Part shown: one piece after another, positions 1 through 8,598 of the stretch
Layout: each line of letters begins with the position of its first letter
Position numbering within the stretch: the stretch's first letter is position 1
NCBI RefSeq assembly: GCF_004343585.1
Contig: NZ_SLYW01000010.1
Span: 62,001 to 126,000, forward strand
Source of the DNA: Neorhizobium sp. JUb45
GTDB taxonomy: Bacteria > Pseudomonadota > Alphaproteobacteria > Rhizobiales > Rhizobiaceae
DNA length: 64,000 nucleotides
Direction: 5' to 3'
The notes under the pieces: generated by a model
Seen by the model: only the letters and a program-made list of their open reading frames with translations
Databases searched by the model: none
What the model was told of the DNA's origin: nothing
Position numbers and translations under genes: made by a program

Positions 1-631
1 TCTTGAGATGAACCGTCATGAGAGCGCAGGCGGTTTGCGTGTCACGCGCGATCGCCGCCTGGGCGATCTGTTCGTGCTCGGCATGCAGATCCCTGTTGGT
101 GACCGGAAACTGCAGGGCAAGCGCCCGGAAGCGCTCGCTGTGCAGATAGAGATTGGCCCTCATCTTCAGATACCAAGGATTGCGACAGGCGCTGACAAGC
201 ACGCTGTGGAAATGGGCATGGGCTTTCAGCCAGGCCTCGGAGACATCCTGCCCGCGCTGCCCGCGCTCCTCCGGCGTTCTTCCCAGTTCGTGCAGCGCCG
301 CCACCAGCCGTCCCTCCCAGGCGAGATCGGCATGTTCGATGGCGTCGGTGAGACACAGGCGCTCGATTTCTATGCGCGCCTCGAACAGATAGTTGATGTC
401 GGAGGCCTCGAACGGGGCGACGCGGAAGCCTCGCTGCGGCTCGGCCACCACCAGACCTTCCGACACAAGCCGTGAGAGGGCTTCGCGCACGACACTCGGG
501 CTCACCGAAAGCAACTGCGCCAGCTCGGCGATCTTCAGCTTGCCGTCCGGCTTCACCTGCGAGCCCATCACATGGGCATGCAGCTTCCGGTATGTCGTTT
601 CGGTCAGCGTCGATAGCGATTTGTCGTTCAT
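1..631 (-). CDS. GntR-family (FCD-type) transcriptional regulator, partial
   Basis: Leftward reading frame from the ATG at 629-631, running off the left edge after about 210 codons without a stop. The N-terminal 65 residues form a winged helix-turn-helix (TYRKLHAHVMGSQVKPDGKL, then AELAQLLSVSPSVVREALSRL), the classic GntR DNA-binding domain. It is followed by an all-helical FCD ligand domain with the expected acidic and histidine positions (ARIEIERLCLTDAIEHAD; AHAHFHSVLVSACRNPWY). FadR/FCD proteins are usually 210-250 residues, so little is missing. They are effector-responsive repressors of nearby catabolic genes; the target here is outside the window or cannot be told. Family assignment is firm, ligand unknown. 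Confidence 0.88.
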   Translation of the reverse strand, partial: MNDKSLSTLTETTYRKLHAHVMGSQVKPDGKLKIAELAQLLSVSPSVVREALSRLVSEGLVVAEPQRGFRVAPFEASDINYLFEARIEIERLCLTDAIEHADLAWEGRLVAALHELGRTPEERGQRGQDVSEAWLKAHAHFHSVLVSACRNPWYLKMRANLYLHSERFRALALQFPVTNRDLHAEHEQIAQAAIARDTQTACALMTVHLK

Positions 632-1004
632 GAGCGGGAAACCTAAAGTTCGGAAAAAAGATTGTCGAGGAAAATGTCGCGTTCTCTAGACCGCGTCGAT
701 GTCCATTTAACCCATACGACCGCAACTGTAACGCAAAACAAGTCTAATTTCGATGGTGCACCAGACATTCCCTTCTAGCCTTTGTGGAATAAAAAAGGCA
801 AAATATAAAAATATCGACATTAACGGCTCTTTCGTATATTGCTCGTAATCGCGAAAGGCCCGGCAAGCAAGCAACATGGCGGGTTTAGGGGGCCAGTCGG
901 GTGAACTGATAGCGGGGGAGGAGCTTCGCTTGGCGCGGTCGGCAGTTGCTGTCCGTTTTGCTTGAGGAACCCGGCGGAATTCGGTGAACGGAGGAGGACG
1001 TAGA
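632..1004. other. Intergenic region, AT-rich, no gene recognised
   Basis: Upstream of the GntR gene and of the small frame at 1005. It contains an AT-rich stretch near 785-815, suitable for a promoter, and a weak GCCTTT/AAAGGC inverted repeat near 778-800. I see no supported coding sequence; the open frames here have poor composition. Confidence 0.4.
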
Positions 1005-1193
1005 ATGCCGACTGTAATTTCAAAGACGCCGATGCAATTCATCGAGTGCTGTGGAATAGTTGTTCCGATCTCTACCAACGTAAATGACGTGAGAGAGGCG
1101 TATCGGGAGATCGCGCTCGGAGCCTGCATCGCTGGCGCAGCGTCCCTGCCGTTCGCTGTTGTCATACTTTTCCTCATTTTTGTAGGACGCTGA
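1005..1193 (+). CDS. Small putative membrane protein (62 aa)
   Basis: Starts at an ATG preceded by a strong Shine-Dalgarno, GGAGGAGG at 990-997, seven bases upstream. The predicted 62-residue product has a polar N-terminus with a CC pair (QFIECCGIVVP) and a single hydrophobic C-terminal segment (ACIAGAASLPFAVVILFLIF, about residues 39-58), then a short charged tail. This suggests a single-pass small membrane protein. I do not recognise a family. The ribosome-binding site and the hydrophobic segment are the only support. It lies directly before a decayed chemotaxis-receptor gene, so it could itself be part of a degraded region. Confidence 0.4.
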   Translation: MPTVISKTPMQFIECCGIVVPISTNVNDVREAYREIALGACIAGAASLPFAVVILFLIFVGR

Positions 1194-1299
1194 GTGTCGT
1201 TGTCGCACGTTCGGGTGCTGCATGAAGCTAGGAACCGGACCTATAGGCGGCGGGCCGGCCCTGTATTGATCGTCGAGCTTAGGGATACAGGGCGATACC

Positions 1300-1720
1300 G
1301 TGAAGGCATTGTCCATTGGTTTCGGCACGGACGCCGCCGCAATACTTGCTGCTATGAGCAAATCGCTGGCCATTATCGAGTTGACCCTCAACGGCAAGAT
1401 CCTGACAGCAAACCCGAAGTTTTGTTGCGCAATGGGCTACGAGGCCATGACCAACCTGCAGGGCGCCATGCGCGCCGTGGGAGAAAATGCTGAAGCAATT
1501 CGCCGGATCGGAGCAGATCCGCTCAGCAGCCGACGATTCGTCTAAGCGCACTGAATAGCAGACCGCCTCCGTCGAGGAGATGGCCGCCGCGTTGGAGGAG
1601 ATCACTACAGCTGCCGCAGATTCAAGCCAGCGCGCCGATGAGACCGGGAAGCTTGTCGCAACCACCCGGGACGATGCGGAGAAGTCCGGCGAAGTGGTTA
1701 GCAGCGCCATCGCGGCGATG
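1300..1720 (+). pseudogene. Decayed PAS-containing methyl-accepting chemotaxis protein
   Basis: A GTG at 1300 opens a frame encoding the start of a PAS sensor (SLAIIELTLNGKILTANPKFCCAMGYE). It then jumps directly into the HAMP-proximal/signalling part of an MCP (LQGAMRAVGENAEAIR), so the rest of the PAS region is deleted. A frameshift near 1500 moves the MCP sequence into another frame (SGADQIRSAADDSSKRTE in outline). A TAG at 1557-1559 then replaces the CAG expected in the motif TE-Q-TASVEEMAAALEEITT. The signalling helix continues to about 1720 and is lost before the conserved hairpin tip. Several independent lesions make this a true pseudogene rather than a read error. Confidence 0.75.
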
Positions 1721-1919
1721 CGATTGCAAGGATTTTTCGTCGAAGCGAACCGCAGAAGCAAGCTTCCGGCACCCTGGACACCGAAGACAGCTGCATCGGC
1801 GCTAAATGCCACAATCATCGGGCTGATCGAGGAGTGGGCACTTGAACGGAGCGAGCTACAACTCGCTCCTTAAGGTCAGGAACTGGTAAGCGTTGGTTCT
1901 CAAAGGCTTTCATCTTTGA

Positions 1920-2125
1920 CCGTTGTGGCCTCCATTTTTGCTGTTTGCGCAGTAATGCGCTTGCGAGGACGATGATCATTCGCATGTGTGCCGTGATTCC
2001 CTCTTCGGAGCTTTACCGGCCTTGTTGAGCATTTCATATTTACCCCTGAGATTTGGGTTGAGGCGTGCGGCGACAAGCGCTCGTATGTAAAGTGCCTGCC
2101 CTATAATTGCCCGTCCGCCGATGAT
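1920..2125 (-). mobile_element. IS110/IS1111-family transposase C-terminal remnant
   Basis: On the minus strand the segment encodes IGGRAIIGQALYIRALVAAR followed by LNPNLRGKYEMLNKAGKAPK. After a one-base frameshift near 1999 it continues ITAHMRMIIVLASALLRKQQ and KWRPQR. This is the conserved C-terminal block of IS110/IS1111 transposases (transposase_20 domain: GGR..RQALY..AL.A...NP.L...Y..L...GK..K.A..A.MR.L...N.LL). The N-terminal DEDD domain is absent. I could not find element ends, so the remnant's boundaries are minimal. It is inactive and marks past insertion and deletion here. Confidence 0.75.
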
Positions 2126-2495
2126 GACGGCGGGTCCGGGTCATAGTCCGGATTGCCGGTCAGGGCCGTCAAACCACACAGAGTATCTCAATCAACACCA
2201 AAGCACGTCGTGATTATCAGGAATTTCGCCATCAATTTTTAATCACGCATAGGATCTGGTCAGTTCGACACGGGTGGAGTTGGAAATGCCGGGAAAACCA
2301 ATGTTAGTACGGGAACCCAGGCAAAACAGCTCCTGCAGATGTGCCATCTGTTGACTCCGTTTGAGCAAGCGAACACAACCTTCACCTGACACTGTGCGGC
2401 ACCCCTGATGTACGCGGAGGCCAAGCTTGGCAGGCCGTTATCCCACCGATCATCGGTTCGATGGGACGTTGTGTACAGAGAAAGACGGACTTCGA
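2126..2495. other. Intergenic region upstream of TetR gene
   Basis: No supported gene. It probably holds leftover insertion-element sequence next to the transposase remnant and the promoter of the downstream TetR gene. I saw no clear operator or terminator. Confidence 0.35.
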
Positions 2496-3059
2496 ATGCG
2501 AGACCACATCCTGGAAACGGCATCCCGACTATTTTACGAATACGGAATTCGAGCTGTCGGGGTTGACAGGGTGATCGCCGAAGCCAACATCGCCAAGGCC
2601 ACATTGTACCGGCACTTTCCTTCCAAGGACGATCTCATCGTTGCCTATCTGGAAACACGCAGCGAGCGTGCGCTTGCCGCCCTTCAGGCAATCGTTGACA
2701 AGGCAGGGGAGTCGCCAAGAATGCGAATTGCGGCTCTCTTCGAAGAGCTGCAAAGGACCTCGGATGCGAACGAGTTCAAGGGCTGCGCCTTCGTCTTGGC
2801 GGTTGCCGAGCATCAGGAATCTGAATCGATCAGGCGTGTGGCAATGCACCACAAGGATTCTGTGCGAATGCTGATCCGGGACGCGATCGGCCAACCTGGA
2901 AATTCGGGTGATCGTATCGCAGAACAATTGTCGCTGCTCTACGACGGAGCGATGACATCGGTCCTGATTTACCGAAACTCATATTTTATTCGCAATGCCT
3001 GTTCCGCAGCGCTGGAGCTCCTGCCCCCGGAGAACGATCAGCTTAACGATAAGGTTTGA
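2496..3059 (+). CDS. TetR/AcrR-family transcriptional regulator
   Basis: A 187-residue protein with a canonical TetR N-terminal HTH (ILETASRLFYEYGIRAVGVD, then RVIAEANIAKATLYRHFPSKDDL, residues about 4-48) and a helical ligand domain with ECAFV-like core (FKGCAFVLAVAEH). The ATG at 2496 starts immediately before the first HTH helix as usual; an upstream in-frame start at 2427 would add 23 residues unlike the family. It is convergent with the ABC importer operon that ends at 3100, so its target is not obvious. It is not one of the close THGGFY-type paralogues found later in the window. Effector unknown. Confidence 0.85.
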   Translation: MRDHILETASRLFYEYGIRAVGVDRVIAEANIAKATLYRHFPSKDDLIVAYLETRSERALAALQAIVDKAGESPRMRIAALFEELQRTSDANEFKGCAFVLAVAEHQESESIRRVAMHHKDSVRMLIRDAIGQPGNSGDRIAEQLSLLYDGAMTSVLIYRNSYFIRNACSAALELLPPENDQLNDKV

Positions 3060-3099
3060 TCCATAACACCCAACCTCGCACATAATTCCGCAGTCGATC

Positions 3100-3927
3100 T
3101 TATGATCGCCCGAGAGGCTCCGGCGCGATGCCTACGAGGTCGCCAGCAAAATCGTCAAGTCTGGGCACAGCCTGCAAAAGGCGATGTGTATAGTCGGTTT
3201 TCGGCGCATCGAACACTTCGGACAAGCTGCCGGTTTCCAACAATTCTCCTCTGAACATGACCGCCACCCGGTCCGCGAGATATTCAACAACGGACAGGTC
3301 GTGGGTAATGAACAGCAATGACAGCCCGCCTTCTTCCTGCAAGTCGGACAACAGGTTGAGGATCTGTGCCTGCACGGAGACATCGAGCGCCGAAACCGCT
3401 TCATCGCAGATCAGAAGATCAGGATCCCCCGCTAGCGCGCGGGCGATACCGACGCGCTGGCGTTGACCGCCGGATAATTCGTGCGGGTAGCGCGACAGAA
3501 AATCTGACGAGAGCCTTACCTTGTCGAGAAGTTCGGCCGGTCGTTGGGCCTTATGCGGATCCTTGCCGCTCGTCATCAAGGTAAACGGCTCGAGAAGAAT
3601 TCGCTCGATCGTAAACCGGGGATTGAAGGCGGCAGCGCTGTCCTGGAAGATCATGCCGATCCGGCGCTTTTGCGCGAGCGTCCTTCGTCGCGTATCCGCC
3701 GCGAGATGCTCTCCGTCGAGATGCAACTGTCCGGACCGCATCGGCACCATGCCGAGCAGCGCCCGCGCGAGCGTACTCTTGCCGGAACCAGACTCGCCGA
3801 TGACAGCAAGAACCTCTCCTGGCTGAATATCGAGGGATACATCGCGAACGGCATCGACGCGACCTCGTGCACCATTGAACGATACGCTCACGCCCTGCGC
3901 GCTGAGCAAACTCGAGGCTGTCGTCAT
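3100..3927 (-). CDS. ABC transporter ATP-binding protein, OppF/DppF type
   Basis: One of two ATPases of a peptide/nickel-family importer, energising uptake from the cytoplasmic side. The 275 residues contain Walker A GESGSGKST, Q-loop IFQDSAAAFNP, signature LSGGQRQRVGIA, Walker B LLICDEAVSALD and switch histidine ITHDLSV. Its start overlaps the stop of the upstream ATPase by four bases (ATGA at 3924-3927), indicating translational coupling. It is the last gene of the leftward operon. The C-terminal oligopeptide-transporter extension is short. Substrate cannot be read from the ATPase. Confidence 0.92.
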   Translation of the reverse strand: MTTASSLLSAQGVSVSFNGARGRVDAVRDVSLDIQPGEVLAVIGESGSGKSTLARALLGMVPMRSGQLHLDGEHLAADTRRRTLAQKRRIGMIFQDSAAAFNPRFTIERILLEPFTLMTSGKDPHKAQRPAELLDKVRLSSDFLSRYPHELSGGQRQRVGIARALAGDPDLLICDEAVSALDVSVQAQILNLLSDLQEEGGLSLLFITHDLSVVEYLADRVAVMFRGELLETGSLSEVFDAPKTDYTHRLLQAVPRLDDFAGDLVGIAPEPLGRS

Positions 3928-4838
3928 GATACCGGTTCCGTGCGGGAGGCGGGAGAGAGTGGGGCGAACCCCGTCGTCGCAATTTCGCTCAGGCGGTGAC
4001 GCCGGCCGGTCGCCGGCCTGCGGCTTGGCCGTGCGGCGATCAGCGCGCGTGTGTAGGGGTGGCTCGGGTTCAGCAGCAGGGAGGCGGTGGCGCCTTCCTC
4101 CATTTTACGTCCCCCGTACATCACGACGACCCTGTCGGCCCAGCGGGCGACAACGCCCAGATCATGGGTGATCAGAACGATGGCCATGCCGGATTTTGCC
4201 TGAATATCCTTGAGCAGGCTCAGAATTTCCATCTGAACGGTCGCATCGAGCGCCGTCGTCGGCTCGTCGGCGATCAGGACGTCCGGATGGTTGCTGATGG
4301 CAATCGCGATCATTACGCGCTGCCGCATTCCTCCCGACAGTTGATGCGGATAGTCATCGAGCCGATGGGCCGGATCGGGCAGCTTTACCTGAGCCAGCAG
4401 GGCCTCGGCTTGGGCACGGGCGGCAGCTCTGCTCATCGGCCTATGCGCCAGAATAGCTTCCTGGATCTGCTCTCCGATGGTCAGCACCGGATTGAGCGCG
4501 GACATCGGGTCCTGAAAGATCAGGCCGACCCGGTTCCCCCAGATCCGGCGCATCGCGCTTTCGGGCAGGTTGGTAATGCGTTCACCCATCAGACCGACTT
4601 CGCCCCTGGTAACGACCGCATTCGGGGGCAGAAGCCCCGTCAGCGCCAGCGCGGTGGCAGACTTTCCGCTTCCCGATTCACCCACGATCGCAAGCGTCTC
4701 GCCCCTGCCGACCGAGAGGTCCAGCCCCTCGACTGCGACCACCGTTCGCGCCGGCGCACCGGTGGTGGCCGGCACGTTGAACTGCACGGTAATGCCGTGC
4801 GCAGCAAGCACGGCGACGGCGCCGTTTTCATCAGTCAT
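3924..4838 (-). CDS. ABC transporter ATP-binding protein, OppD/DppD type
   Basis: The second ATPase of the importer, 304 residues. Visible motifs are Walker A GESGSGKSA, Q-loop IFQDPMSALNP, signature LSGGMRQRVMIA, Walker B LIADEPTTALD, and H-loop ITHDLGV. The C-terminus carries the oligo/dipeptide-transporter tail (SHPYTRALIAARPS). It overlaps the permease stop at 4835 by four bases and the next ATPase by four bases, so all are co-translated. DppD-like proteins pair with a DppF-like partner, here at 3100-3927. Confidence 0.92.
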   Translation of the reverse strand: MTDENGAVAVLAAHGITVQFNVPATTGAPARTVVAVEGLDLSVGRGETLAIVGESGSGKSATALALTGLLPPNAVVTRGEVGLMGERITNLPESAMRRIWGNRVGLIFQDPMSALNPVLTIGEQIQEAILAHRPMSRAAARAQAEALLAQVKLPDPAHRLDDYPHQLSGGMRQRVMIAIAISNHPDVLIADEPTTALDATVQMEILSLLKDIQAKSGMAIVLITHDLGVVARWADRVVVMYGGRKMEEGATASLLLNPSHPYTRALIAARPSRRPATGRRHRLSEIATTGFAPLSPASRTEPVS

Positions 4839-5734
4839 GCGTGCCCCCTGGGATTGAGGAGCTGGTTGAGGCCATCACCGATCAGGCTGAGCGCCATAAC
4901 GGTCAAAACGATTGCCGCCCCCGGAATGAGCGTCATGTAGGGAGCATCGAGCAACGCCTCTCGCGCCGCGCCGATCATTCCACCCCAACTGACACGGCTG
5001 ACATCGCTGAGGCCGAGAAAAGCAAGGCCGCATTCCATGAGGACGGCCGATGCCGTCAGGAGCGACGCGGCGACCACCACGGGCGGCAATGCATTGGGCA
5101 ATATGTGGGTGACGATGACACGCACCGTGCCAGCACCCATCACCGCCGAAATTTTTACATAGTCGAGTTCCCGCAGGATGAGGGTTTCCGCCCGCACCAG
5201 ACGCGCGATCATCGGCCAGCTGGTGATGCCGATGGCGATGATGATATTGCCAAGCGTCGCACCCAGGATCGACACGAGCGTTATCGCCAGCAAAAAATGC
5301 GGGATGACTTGAAATAGTTCGGTCAGGCGCATCAGGGAATGGTCGATGACGCCGCCGAAATACCCCGACAACAGACCGATCGTGACGCCGACGACGGTCG
5401 CAATCAGCGTCGCCGCGAGACCGACCAACAGGGAGAAGCGCGCGCCGTGAAGCAGTTGCGCCGCGATATCCCGGCCCATCAGGTCCGTGCCGAGAGGATA
5501 ACCCGACATTTCGCCCGGCTTCAGGAACGGAATTTCCACCATCGCAAAGGGATCGCCCGGATAAAGATGCGACGCCAGGACAGCAGCCAGAACCTCGACG
5601 AGCAGAACGACAAGACCCAGCTTGAGCCGCAACGGCCAGACGGCCACGCCTCGAATTCTGGCAAGAAAGCCGTGCTGACGGGAACGGGTCGGGCGATCGG
5701 GTGTGGCGACCGCAGAGCCTTCGGTTTGTGTCAT
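4835..5734 (-). CDS. ABC transporter permease, DppC/OppC type
   Basis: Inner-membrane permease, 299 residues from the ATG at 5734. That start is chosen because it forms an ATGA overlap with the upstream permease stop, and it removes an implausible 27-residue leader. A hydrophobic N-terminal segment (LKLGLVVLLVEVLAAVLASH) is followed by the DppC periplasmic loop with GTDLMGRDIAAQLLHGARFS, then five further membrane spans. The EAA coupling loop reads DYVKISAVMGAGTVRVIVTH-ILPNALPP. It partners with the DppB-like subunit to form the translocation pore. Confidence 0.9.
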   Translation of the reverse strand: MTQTEGSAVATPDRPTRSRQHGFLARIRGVAVWPLRLKLGLVVLLVEVLAAVLASHLYPGDPFAMVEIPFLKPGEMSGYPLGTDLMGRDIAAQLLHGARFSLLVGLAATLIATVVGVTIGLLSGYFGGVIDHSLMRLTELFQVIPHFLLAITLVSILGATLGNIIIAIGITSWPMIARLVRAETLILRELDYVKISAVMGAGTVRVIVTHILPNALPPVVVAASLLTASAVLMECGLAFLGLSDVSRVSWGGMIGAAREALLDAPYMTLIPGAAIVLTVMALSLIGDGLNQLLNPRGHA

Positions 5735-6768
5735 CGAATTCGAACCCGTGGATCGAGCAGGGTGTAAACGAGATCGACCAGCAGGTTGATCAAGACGACC
5801 AGCGCACCGCTGCACAGGATCAACCCGGCAAGAAGGTTATAGTCGCGCTGTTGTAACGCCTCAAAAGCCAGCCGCCCCAGACCCGGCCATGAGAAAACCG
5901 TCTCGACAAGGATCGCGCCTCCCAGCATCGAACCGGTCTGCATGCCAATAACGGTGACAAGCGGCAGCAGCGCGTTGCGCAGGGTATGACGCCAGACGAT
6001 ACGCGCCGGCGCAACGCCCTTCGCTCGGGCTGTCCGCACGAAATCCTGACCTTGAACTTCGAGCATCGCCGCGCGCGTCAGTCGGACATAAATGGCGGCA
6101 TAGGCCGTGCCGAGCGTGAATGCCGGCAGCGCCAGATGCGCGGCGACATCGACAAAAGCCTGCCATGCACCACGCTCGCCAGACAGGTCGGCAAAGCCGC
6201 CGATCGGAAACCAGGGAAGCGCCACGGCAAACAGAAGGATCAATCCCACGCCGCACAGGAACACCGGTGTGGCATAAACGAACAATGCGACCAGCGATAC
6301 AAGATGATCGGGCCACTTGCCCCGTGACGTCGCCGCGACAGCGCCCCCTGCCAGCCCCAGAACGACCGAGACGATCAGAGCCGTGACAGCCAGGAGAAGC
6401 GTTGCCGGAAGCCGGCTGGCGATCAGTTGCAGAACGGGCATGTTGTTTCTGAACGAGAACCCGAGATCGCCGCTGACCACGTTCAGCGCATAGTTGAGGA
6501 ACTGGACATACAAAGGCTCGTCCAGCCCGAATGTCTGCCGCAGCCGTGCGACATATTCAGGTGTTGCTCCGCCCGATTCCCCCACCATCACCTGAACCAG
6601 ATCGCCCGGTGCCATTTGCAGCAGCACGAAAGCGACAAGCAGAATCAGAAAAAGCGTCGGCAGGATCTGAACCAGCCGGAGCGCAACATATCGCACAGAC
6701 GATGCCCGTTCAGAACGAGCTTCGTCTGCACCCGCAACGCCAGGCATTTCCGTTGGGCGCGAACTCAT
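5731..6768 (-). CDS. ABC transporter permease, DppB/OppB type
   Basis: A 345-residue inner-membrane subunit with an N-terminal cytoplasmic tail of about 25 residues, then the typical DppB opening (RLVQILPTLFLILLVAFVLL, QMAPGD). The EAA loop is DFVRTARAKGVAPARIVWRH-TLRNALLP, followed by the last spans and the C-terminal LVDLVYTLLDPRVR signature of this family. It lies 81 bases downstream of the binding-protein gene in the same direction and overlaps the next permease by four bases. Confidence 0.92.
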   Translation of the reverse strand: MSSRPTEMPGVAGADEARSERASSVRYVALRLVQILPTLFLILLVAFVLLQMAPGDLVQVMVGESGGATPEYVARLRQTFGLDEPLYVQFLNYALNVVSGDLGFSFRNNMPVLQLIASRLPATLLLAVTALIVSVVLGLAGGAVAATSRGKWPDHLVSLVALFVYATPVFLCGVGLILLFAVALPWFPIGGFADLSGERGAWQAFVDVAAHLALPAFTLGTAYAAIYVRLTRAAMLEVQGQDFVRTARAKGVAPARIVWRHTLRNALLPLVTVIGMQTGSMLGGAILVETVFSWPGLGRLAFEALQQRDYNLLAGLILCSGALVVLINLLVDLVYTLLDPRVRIR

Positions 6769-6849
6769 AAACCTATCCTCAACCCATACCCGGCGATGAC
6801 CGGATCGCGAAACGCGATCCGGTCGGCGAACTCTCTCTCACGCGAACGT

Positions 6850-8490
6850 TCATGCCTCCAGCCAAGCATCCTTGAGGGAATCGTAGCACCCGGCCGAACC
6901 GAGGTTCAGGCCATGCAGCTTGCGCGAATGGATGGTGAAATGCCGGTTTTCCAGAAGGGTGAAGCTGGGCAGATCGGTCATGGCCAGAACCTGAAGCTTC
7001 TTGTAAGCCTCGACACGGATCGCTTCCGTCGCCGCCACATGCGCGCTTTCGATAATCCCGTCCATCTCCTGACTGCTGTAACGGGATGCATTCGACCACG
7101 GAATGCCCTGGGTTATGCTTTTCGACCAGTACAGGCGTTCGGCACCCAGCTGCGGATCGCCATAGCCGGCCAGATGGGTGATGGTGATATCGAAGTCGTA
7201 GTCTGTGTAGACGCGCTTGAGGAACTGCGGCAGATCCTGTCCTCTGATCTGCGCCGTGATGCCGACAGCCTTGAGCGATTGAACGATGAATTCCGCATAG
7301 CGCTGGTATTGGCCGCCAAAGGGCAGCCAATCGACGGTGATGGCAAAGCGTCTGCCTTCACCGTCACGGGGAAAGCCTGCTTCGTCGAGCAGTTGTTCGG
7401 CGAGCTTCGGATCGAACGGGTATTTCGGCACATCGCCGTCATAGAAACGCTTGAGGCTGGACAGAACCGGCGAAGTACCGGGCGTCGCCAGGCCCCGCGC
7501 CGCAATCCTCGCCATTGCATCGAGGTCGATGGCATGGGCGACCGCACGACGCACGCGCACGTCGGCCAACGTTTTGCGTCGAAGATTGAACTCGAGCGCG
7601 ACGCGTGAAGAAAGCCAGTCATATCCCTGGAATTCGACTGCGAGCTTCGGATTTTTGCGCGCCCTTTCCACATCGTTGAACGCCAGAGGCGACAGGACAC
7701 CGTATTGAACGGCGTCGGTGTCGAAGGCCGCGTAACGTGCGGTCGTATCGGGGATGATCCGCAGAACGAACTGGTCGAGATAAGGCTTGCCCGTGTCCCA
7801 GTAATCGGGGTTGCGCTCGAGAACGATACGGCTGCCGCGTTCCCATTCCTTGAAACGGAACGGCCCGGTGCCGACCGGCTTGAGGTTCCACGGATTGCGG
7901 ACGATGTCCGTGCCTTCATAGAGATGGCGCGGCAATATTTGCAATTCGCCGCTGTTCAGGGCGCTGAAGATCACACCGCTCGGACTATTCAGCTTGAAGA
8001 CCAGCGTGTGGGCGTCCGGGGTTTCCAGAGCGCTGACGGCGGCAAAGATCGAGCGGCCGCGGGGATGGAGCTTCAGCCAGACTTCCTGATAGGTGAACGC
8101 CACGTCGGCGGATGTGAACGGAGTGCCGTCGTGCCATTTCACGCCCTGGCGCAAATTGAACTGCAGCGTCTTGCCGTCGTCCGATATGGACCACGATTCC
8201 GCCAGTTCCGGCTGGGGAACCGAATCGACACCAAACCGCACGAGACCATCGAAGATCTTCGAGGAAATATAGGCATTGACGCCCGACTGGTTGAAAGCCG
8301 CCGTCAAGACCTGCGGCTCTCCGGCCAGCAGCGACAGCCCGACCAGCGTGCCGCCGCGAACCGGCTGCTTTGCATCCTCGCCACTCGCCGCATTGGCGAC
8401 CGTCGCGGGGGCGATTTGTGACCAGGCGAGGCCGGCGACGGTTCCGAGCAGCAGTTGCCGGCGATAGGTGTCGATCTTCTGGTGGCTCAT
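6850..8490 (-). CDS. ABC transporter substrate-binding protein, family 5 (DppA/OppA/NikA-like)
   Basis: A 546-residue periplasmic binding protein (SBP_bac_5). The N-terminus has a twin-arginine-like or Sec signal (TYRRQLLLGTVAGLAWSQIA, PATVANA), with cleavage probably after ANA. Diagnostic stretches are RGGTLVGLSLLAGEP, YISSKIFDGLVRFG, LAESWSISDDGKTLQFNLR, GVKWHDGTPFTSADVAFT, VGTGPFRFKEWERGS, and the ADVRVRRAVAHAIDLDAM block. It captures a peptide, opine or similar solute for the permeases. It is preceded by a flavoprotein and an ene-reductase homologue in the same direction, hinting that the imported compound is oxidised or reduced rather than just a nutrient peptide. Ligand not predictable here. 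Confidence 0.92.
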   Translation of the reverse strand: MSHQKIDTYRRQLLLGTVAGLAWSQIAPATVANAASGEDAKQPVRGGTLVGLSLLAGEPQVLTAAFNQSGVNAYISSKIFDGLVRFGVDSVPQPELAESWSISDDGKTLQFNLRQGVKWHDGTPFTSADVAFTYQEVWLKLHPRGRSIFAAVSALETPDAHTLVFKLNSPSGVIFSALNSGELQILPRHLYEGTDIVRNPWNLKPVGTGPFRFKEWERGSRIVLERNPDYWDTGKPYLDQFVLRIIPDTTARYAAFDTDAVQYGVLSPLAFNDVERARKNPKLAVEFQGYDWLSSRVALEFNLRRKTLADVRVRRAVAHAIDLDAMARIAARGLATPGTSPVLSSLKRFYDGDVPKYPFDPKLAEQLLDEAGFPRDGEGRRFAITVDWLPFGGQYQRYAEFIVQSLKAVGITAQIRGQDLPQFLKRVYTDYDFDITITHLAGYGDPQLGAERLYWSKSITQGIPWSNASRYSSQEMDGIIESAHVAATEAIRVEAYKKLQVLAMTDLPSFTLLENRHFTIHSRKLHGLNLGSAGCYDSLKDAWLEA

Positions 8491-8598
8491 AAACAGACTT
8501 TCCTGTTGGCGTCGCGCCTGGCCATCGGGGACGATCGGCCGGACGTTGGGAACGGATATGCAAGTAATGTCGCGAGGGCTGCGGAAGTGTCGCGCCGG

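Noticed and set aside
42..725. A 227-codon leftward frame over the GntR gene
   Set aside because: It is out of frame with the clear GntR protein; composition is Arg/Ala/Gly-rich as expected of a shadow.
707..1177. Leftward 156-codon frame over the small membrane protein
   Set aside because: No ribosome-binding site, no motif, mixed composition.
3996..4940. Rightward 314-codon frame opposite the ABC ATPase
   Set aside because: Antisense shadow; the minus strand has all ATPase motifs in order.
7705..8421. Rightward 238-codon frame opposite the binding-protein gene
   Set aside because: Antisense shadow of a strong family-5 binding protein.
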